NCBI GenBank assembly: GCA_005223375.1
Contig: RXOD01005776.1
Span: 1 to 12,529 of the forward strand
Direction: 5' to 3'
Origin: Amoebophrya sp. AT5.2
Lineage: Eukaryota > Sar > Dinophyceae > Syndiniales > Amoebophryaceae
Length of the DNA stretch: 12,529 bases
Position numbers and translations under genes: made by a program. Below are positions 8,019 to 12,529 of the stretch, one piece after another. The notes under the pieces are model-generated. The model ran no database searches and was not told where the DNA came from. It worked only from the letters and a program-made list of their open reading frames with translations. Each line of letters starts with the position of its first letter. Within the stretch, counting starts at the first letter, position 1.

Positions 8019-11000
8019 ATGGTGTCACTGCAGCTGCTCTGCTGCCGGGTATTGGGCCACTGGTTTTCCGTTTCCCAATCCCTTTCAGCCCTTGCACTCC
8101 TTACCGATTCTTCCGCTGCGCCGACAGAGGACGGACGGGGGGCGCCCAAGATCATGAATTGGTGGGACTACTTCGGCCCGGTTCCGACCGCTCTCCTCGC
8201 GACAGGATCTATATCTGCTTCGTCTTCATCTGGCTCATCTGGTGAAAAACTGTTTTCGCGCCTGGACGTTCTCGACCGCCTCACGTGGGAAAAGCTCGCC
8301 GGCATGCGGGGTTTGAGTGAGGCGCGGCAGATGAAGAAAGTGATCGACCACGACATCAAGCCACCCTTCGAGAAGTGCACCAACCGGCTTGCCACGTACG
8401 ACGCCACACGGATGGTCGGGGACGCCAAGGGAAACCAGTGGTCGCAAGTACTGACAGGTTCTTAATCTTATGAAAAAATTTGCAAAAATGCTTTCTGGTT
8501 GTGGTTGCAGTTCTTCTTCTTGCTGATAATCATCCTCTTGAAATGGCCCCCCATTTGTTGAGGATAATGTATCTAGACATAGAAGTTAGAAGTAGAGCGC
8601 ACTGGGTGGTCCGGTGAGCGCATGAAAGGCGGCGCGCCACCGCTAAAGCATATTCTTTCACAATAAAGAAACAACAAAAATAATTGAAAATCCGTCGTCC
8701 AGGTTGCCAGCGAGTTTCACCTGATGTCGTGTGGCGACCCCCGGCTGGCGGGCGCTTCCGACGACCGCGGCAACAACGATTTTGCGCAAAACTCCGAGCA
8801 TCCCTCGTTCGCCGACGCGGAGCTGGTTGTCCCCACTGTGCACGGGTTCAATCTAGCGATCTACGCTGACTTCACCTCCCGCGACCGCCTCATCAGTTCC
8901 TGCCTCGCGTTCTCCGGCGAGTGGGAGCAGCAGACGTCGTTCCTGATCAAAACCCTGCTCCAACAGTACGCCAACGAGAATATGGCAGGACCAGGTGGTA
9001 AGTCGCCAAGAAGTGGTATAAAAAAGATGGAATTTTGGGGCGCTCCCTTACTTTGGTGGTCCACCTCAGAAGAGTAAGAGAGCTTGAGTCCTAGGAGAAG
9101 CGCGTGCTTGCTGCGATTGGCAGGCCTGGCACTGTTGCGCCCTACAGCTAACAGGAGTACAGTGCCACTCTATGCCTCCTCTTTTCCCCTACTTTCGCGC
9201 TCGATCGATTTCAGAGCGCCTCGCTCGGCACTCGCCACGAGCACGACCCAAGTGGGAACCCAACACTACACGATCATGATGCACACAGCTGTTTACTATG
9301 TTTGTACATCCACTCTCTCACGACTTAGTCATCTGGTCCCTTCATAGAGGAGGACACCCTGTTCATCGACGCTGGGGCGAACATGGGCTACTTCTCCCTG
9401 CTCGCGGCTTCGAATGGCTTCGACGTTCTGTCGGCGGAGATGAGCGTACAGAACGCGCTGCACCTGGCGAGGTCGGCGGCCCTGCACAACGAAGAGCATA
9501 TCGCCGACAAGATCACCTTGTACCTCCTTGCGCTGTCGGCAGCGGACGGAGTAGACGTAGACGAAGAAGATGTAGAAGAATGGCCGTTGACCGCGGTGAT
9601 GAACGATTTTTCGGACAACAGCGGACTGTACGAGGTCTTTTCCGTACTGGACGAGGCGAACGCAAAGCTGCGACAGGCGTTCTCGCCCAGAACAGAGGGC
9701 TACGGACAGGCCTGGACCGTGAAGAAAGCCCTGGACGAAGTCTTGCGCGACTACGTGAGGCGGAAAGCGAGGACGAAGGAGTTTCCAGGGGGGAGTTCGA
9801 ATCACGGAGCAGGGTCGCCTAAAAGTAGAAGTAGCGGCGCGCAGGACGAGGAGCCGAAAGACGTCGAGGAAGCAGATCAAGATGAGAGAGAGAAAGAGTT
9901 GTCCTCTAGTACGTTTTCGACGATCCAGTGGCGGCGGTTGCTGCGGAACGCCGACGGCGAGCTGTTGTATCCTGACGAAGATGACGAAGATGACGAAGTA
10001 GATGAATCGGAGCCACAGCCAGAGGACCCGGAAGATGGACGACAGCAGCAAGCCGAGTCCGAGAACGGCTCCGGTACAAGAAGTAAGGACCCGCCCGACG
10101 GCTTTTGCAACTCCTTTCCCGCTCGGCAGTTTGAGTTCGTGGACTATTTCTGGCGCAAGTGGAACCGCCGCTTCCGTTGCGGGTGGAAGCAGAGGACGCT
10201 GAAGATCGTGCTCAAGCTAGATCTGGAGAAGTCGATCTGCGAAGCGCTGTCCGGCTTCCGCGACTTTCTGCACGCTGCCGTGGACAGTAAGTCGGGCCTG
10301 TTCCGGGTTTCTCCACCTTCTCGATTTGGCACAAACCCAGATGAAGAGCTGTTCGTGAAGGTCGAGCTGCTCGCCATTTTCGCCGAGGGTGATCACATGG
10401 ACGTGCCCGGCCGGTTCTTCGAGCCGTCCAGATTCTTCCACAACCGCACCTCGCCGCTGGCCGCCGTTCCCGATGAATCTTCGACTTCCGAGCCGGCTCC
10501 CACGGAGCAGTCCGGGAAGAACTGCTTCTACGCGCTGCGGGACTTGCTGGGCACTGGGAAGAATGGCCGGGGCGGCCGGTTCTACGGCGGGAGCTACGAG
10601 AGCGACAACGTGTCGGGGGAGCTCGCCTGGATCAACCAGAGGTACATGCCGGCAGGCGTCGCGTGGATGCTAGTGCGGCACGCACGGGAATGGCAACCTC
10701 TCAGCTGCATCACACAAAAAGAAATGTCCTTCTCGCTCCCCGAAAGCGGTACTGGGGGGACCGATCGTAACGTGAGCGCGAGTTTGGAAAGATGGGGAGA
10801 CGAACTACTGGCGAGAAAACTGCGGAGGTGGAGGAAGCTGCCGAAGAAGGAAGGAGTGGAGGTAAAAAGCGATGTTGTATCGGAGAGAATAAGTCGCGGT
10901 CCCCAGCAAAGCTCGATCCCAATTCCAATTCGTAGGAGCGGCCGCCACGTGGGCGTGCTAGAGCACGCGTTTGGCTTCGATATGCGCGAGGAGCGGAAGC

Positions 11001-11413
11001 GCGGAAACGGCACCCACTGGGTGCGGGTTCCCTACGCCGACGTGGACACTCAGCTGCACAGAATTAAAGCAGAATTTCGCACAGCAATCATGGAGGACTA
11101 TCACTACGATCAAGATGCTGGAGCCGTAACATTTGCTTTGTGCTGCTTGTGGCTACTCGCTGCAGATGTCCCCCAAAAAACTGGACTGCCAGAGGACGAT
11201 CATGAAGTGTTCAGAAAGATCAGCATTCCAAAACCAAATCCAATGGCTGATATAGCTAGATGTAGTAGATCTAGTAGTAGTAGGAGGACGAGGACGAGCA
11301 GGAGGAGCACGACCACGAGCTACTGCTCCTGCACCAGTACACTGATTATAAAAAAAGACTTCTGGTGGCGCTGGTTCTGCATTTCCATTTGCACGTACTT
11401 ACCGACTGTATAA
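8019..11413 (+). CDS. FkbM-type methyltransferase-like protein with large acidic insert
   Basis: Exons 8019-8447, 8703-8978 and 9350-11413 give about 922 residues. Using the canonical donor at 8998 and acceptor at 9347 instead adds a few residues and also stays in frame. The first 30 or so residues are hydrophobic and resemble a signal peptide (LQLLCCRVLGHWFSVSQSLS). Residues about 236-250 carry the S-adenosylmethionine-binding motif FIDAGANMGYFSL. LKLDLE at 523-528 matches the later FkbM acidic motif. In the family these motifs lie much closer together; here they are separated by about 280 residues including a poly-Asp/Glu segment near 441-466. The family methylates sugars and other small molecules; the substrate here is unknown. 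The last 60 or so residues (from about 11230) are encoded by simple AGTAG/GAGGACG-like sequence and may not be genuine coding sequence, so the real stop may be upstream. Confidence 0.75.
8448..8702 (+). other. FkbM intron 1 (GT-AG) containing a hairpin
   Basis: CAA|GTACTG to GTCCAG|GTT gives the phase-0 join NQWSQ-VASEFHL. The apparently better donor ACAG|GTTCTT ten bases downstream is out of frame. Inside, 8529-8546 and 8551-8568 form an imperfect 18-bp inverted repeat (14 of 18 pairs) around CCCC. Confidence 0.65.
8981..9346 (+). mobile_element. FkbM intron 2: introner of the same family as MFS intron 2
   Basis: The 5' end 8981-9003 (TATGGCA, then GGACCAGGTGGTAAGT) is identical at 21 of 23 positions to the 5' end of MFS intron 2. 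The 3' end 9323-9346 (ACTTAGTCATCTGGTCCC, then TTCATA) is its approximate reverse complement. The flanks GAGAA (8976-8980) and GAGGA (9347-9351) look like a target-site duplication. Removing one copy gives YANE-EDTLFIDAGAN. A GT-AG option inside the element ends (8998-9347) is also in frame. Confidence 0.78.
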
Positions 11414-11438
11414 GTAGCTCCGCAGCTCAGCTGAAGGC
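11414..11438 (+). promoter_or_regulatory. Candidate trans-splice acceptor for the C69 gene
   Basis: The FkbM frame stops at 11413 and the next ATG is at 11439. AGCTCCGCAG ending at 11425 lies between them and resembles the CGCAG upstream of the MFS gene. Such a short gap suits polycistronic transcription split by spliced-leader addition. Confidence 0.4.
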
Positions 11439-12529
11439 ATGCCGTCTGCTCGCACCAGCACGCCCAGCGCGGCGCGACGTTCGCGCAAAGGGAATTATCG
11501 TGTCCCCCTGCTCCTGACTTGTGCCGTTTATTTTCATCCTCACGACCGCGGCGCGTCTGCGTGCACGAATTTGATTGTGACTCCCGGCGCGAGTGTGAAT
11601 GGGTCCACGATCTACTCCTACGCGGCCGATTCCGCGGGGCTGTACGGCAGCCTTACCACCTATCCCAGACGAAAAAACATTCCCCCGGGCAGCACGAAGG
11701 ACATCTACGACTGGGACTCTGGGCTTTTCCTCGGCCGCATTGAGGAGCCGGCGGAGACCTACAACGTGGTCGGCAACATGAACGAGTTTCAGCTCACGAT
11801 CGGGGAGACCACGTTCGGCGGCGTAGGCGTCCTCACTAAGGGCCAGAAGCACGCCAAGATGGACTACGGCAACCTGATCTGGACCACGCTGCAACGGGCC
11901 AAAAACGTGCAGGAGGCGATCGGCGTGATGACGGACCTGGTGGCGAAGTACGGCTACGCGAGCGAGGGAGAGTCGTTCACACTCGCGGACCCGACAGAAG
12001 TGTGGATTCTGGAGATGATCGGCAAGGGTGAGTTCGGGTTCGGCGCCGTGTGGGCCGCGGTGCGGGTCCCGGACGGCCACGTCTCGGGCCACGCGAACCA
12101 AGCGAGAATCACGACCTTTGACGTGAACGACACCGCGAACGTGCGGGCAGCGCCAGACGTGGAGGAGTTCGCGAAAAAGGTACTTCCTCCGCATCGTCCA
12201 ATATATTTATTTGATTGGCGTCACCGTCATGGTCATGAACATGTTGATCAAGCACAAGCTCCTCGGCCTAGTAGCTTTCGTGCCGAGTGTGATCATCCTG
12301 ATCGATTCTTGGCTTTGGTCACACAGTCTTTGCTTTTTTTAAGCATCTTCGCCTTTTTCCATACCATTACCAAATGATCGTCGCCCGTGCGTGGTGTTGT
12401 GAGATGGTGTCGTCATCGGCCATCAACCTCGGCTGCCCCCGCACCCGCACAAAAATACCAAAAATTTTTTAAAGGTCGGATTGTACGACCCCAGCAAGGG
12501 CGAGGTGTTGCAGCCGCGTGCGGCCGCAA
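11439..12529 (+). CDS. Secreted C69-family dipeptidase, 3' partial
   Basis: Exon 11439-12179 (247 residues) continues from 12475 (VGLYDPSKGEVLQP) to the window end. Family C69 enzymes are N-terminal-nucleophile dipeptidases. Visible family blocks, in order: ACTNLIVTPGAS with the presumed nucleophile Cys42; NGSTIYSYAADSAGLYG; NMNEFQLTIGETTFGG; YGNLIWTTLQRAKNVQEAI; YGYASEGESFTLADPTEVWI; and VRVPDGHVSGHANQARI. Residues 17-41 include a short hydrophobic stretch (VPLLLTCAVYF) and end in ASA just before Cys42. A signal peptidase cut there would expose the cysteine as the new N-terminus, as the mechanism requires. A lysosome-like or secreted location is inference. The end of the protein lies beyond the window. 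Confidence 0.88.
12180..12474 (+). other. C69 intron (GT-AG) with matching junction repeats
   Basis: AAAAAG|GTACTT to TTAAAG|GTCGGA gives the phase-0 join FAKK-VGLYDP, which restores the family sequence. Both junctions read AAAGGT, so the intron is bounded by a 6-base direct repeat. I see no clear terminal inverted repeat. Confidence 0.75.

Noticed and set aside
8458..8702. FkbM intron using the donor ACAG|GTTCTT
   Set aside because: It shifts the frame and loses the downstream FkbM sequence; the donor at 8448 keeps it.
9788..9806. GAGTTCGAATC resembling a tRNA T-loop
   Set aside because: No acceptor stem, D-arm or anticodon arm fits around it, and it lies in continuous FkbM coding sequence.
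9329..10051. Long open frame on the minus strand (240 codons)
   Set aside because: It is antisense to the FkbM exon that carries the SAM-binding motif and shows no family features; GC-rich coding DNA often leaves such shadows.
11427..12194. Minus-strand open frame of 255 codons
   Set aside because: It mirrors the C69 exon, whose plus-strand translation has clear family motifs.

Overview
This window is nuclear DNA of a eukaryote with a compact genome, most likely a dinoflagellate and plausibly an early-diverging parasitic one (Syndiniales, Amoebophrya-like). Four things in the sequence point there. A 20-base match to the dinoflagellate spliced leader, lacking one G, lies at 4795-4814. Every gene I can support is on the + strand. 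Gaps between genes are short, as little as 25 bases. Two unrelated genes carry introns with nearly identical terminal inverted repeats, the signature of mobile 'introner' introns. The lineage call is inference; a perkinsid or another dinoflagellate is not excluded.

Layout, left to right. 1-495: the end of an unrecognised basic, helix-rich protein, open to the window edge. 1136-4318: a four-exon major facilitator superfamily (MFS) transporter with 12 predicted membrane spans and a loop of about 260 residues between spans 9 and 10. 4319-4999: non-coding DNA with a small minisatellite, hairpins, one copy of a dispersed repeat, and the spliced-leader relict. 5000-6331: a single-exon RING-finger protein with an acidic tail, read here as a retroposed cDNA. 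6333-7020: exons of a GDT1/TMEM165-family membrane cation transporter that lacks its first conserved half. 7021-8018: no confident gene; it holds the second copy of the dispersed repeat. 8019-11413: a large FkbM-type methyltransferase-like protein with two introns. 11439 to the end: a secreted C69-family dipeptidase, cut by the window edge.

The genes do not look like one pathway. They look like a one-direction gene cluster transcribed together and separated by trans-splicing. Acceptor-like pyrimidine/CGCAG sites precede the MFS and C69 start codons. The most notable content is how the introns and the single-exon gene arose: at least two, probably three, introns end in inverted repeats, and one neighbour carries the scar of passage through a trans-spliced mRNA. 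Splice choices below were made by hand from reading frame, family motifs and repeat ends; they need transcript data.
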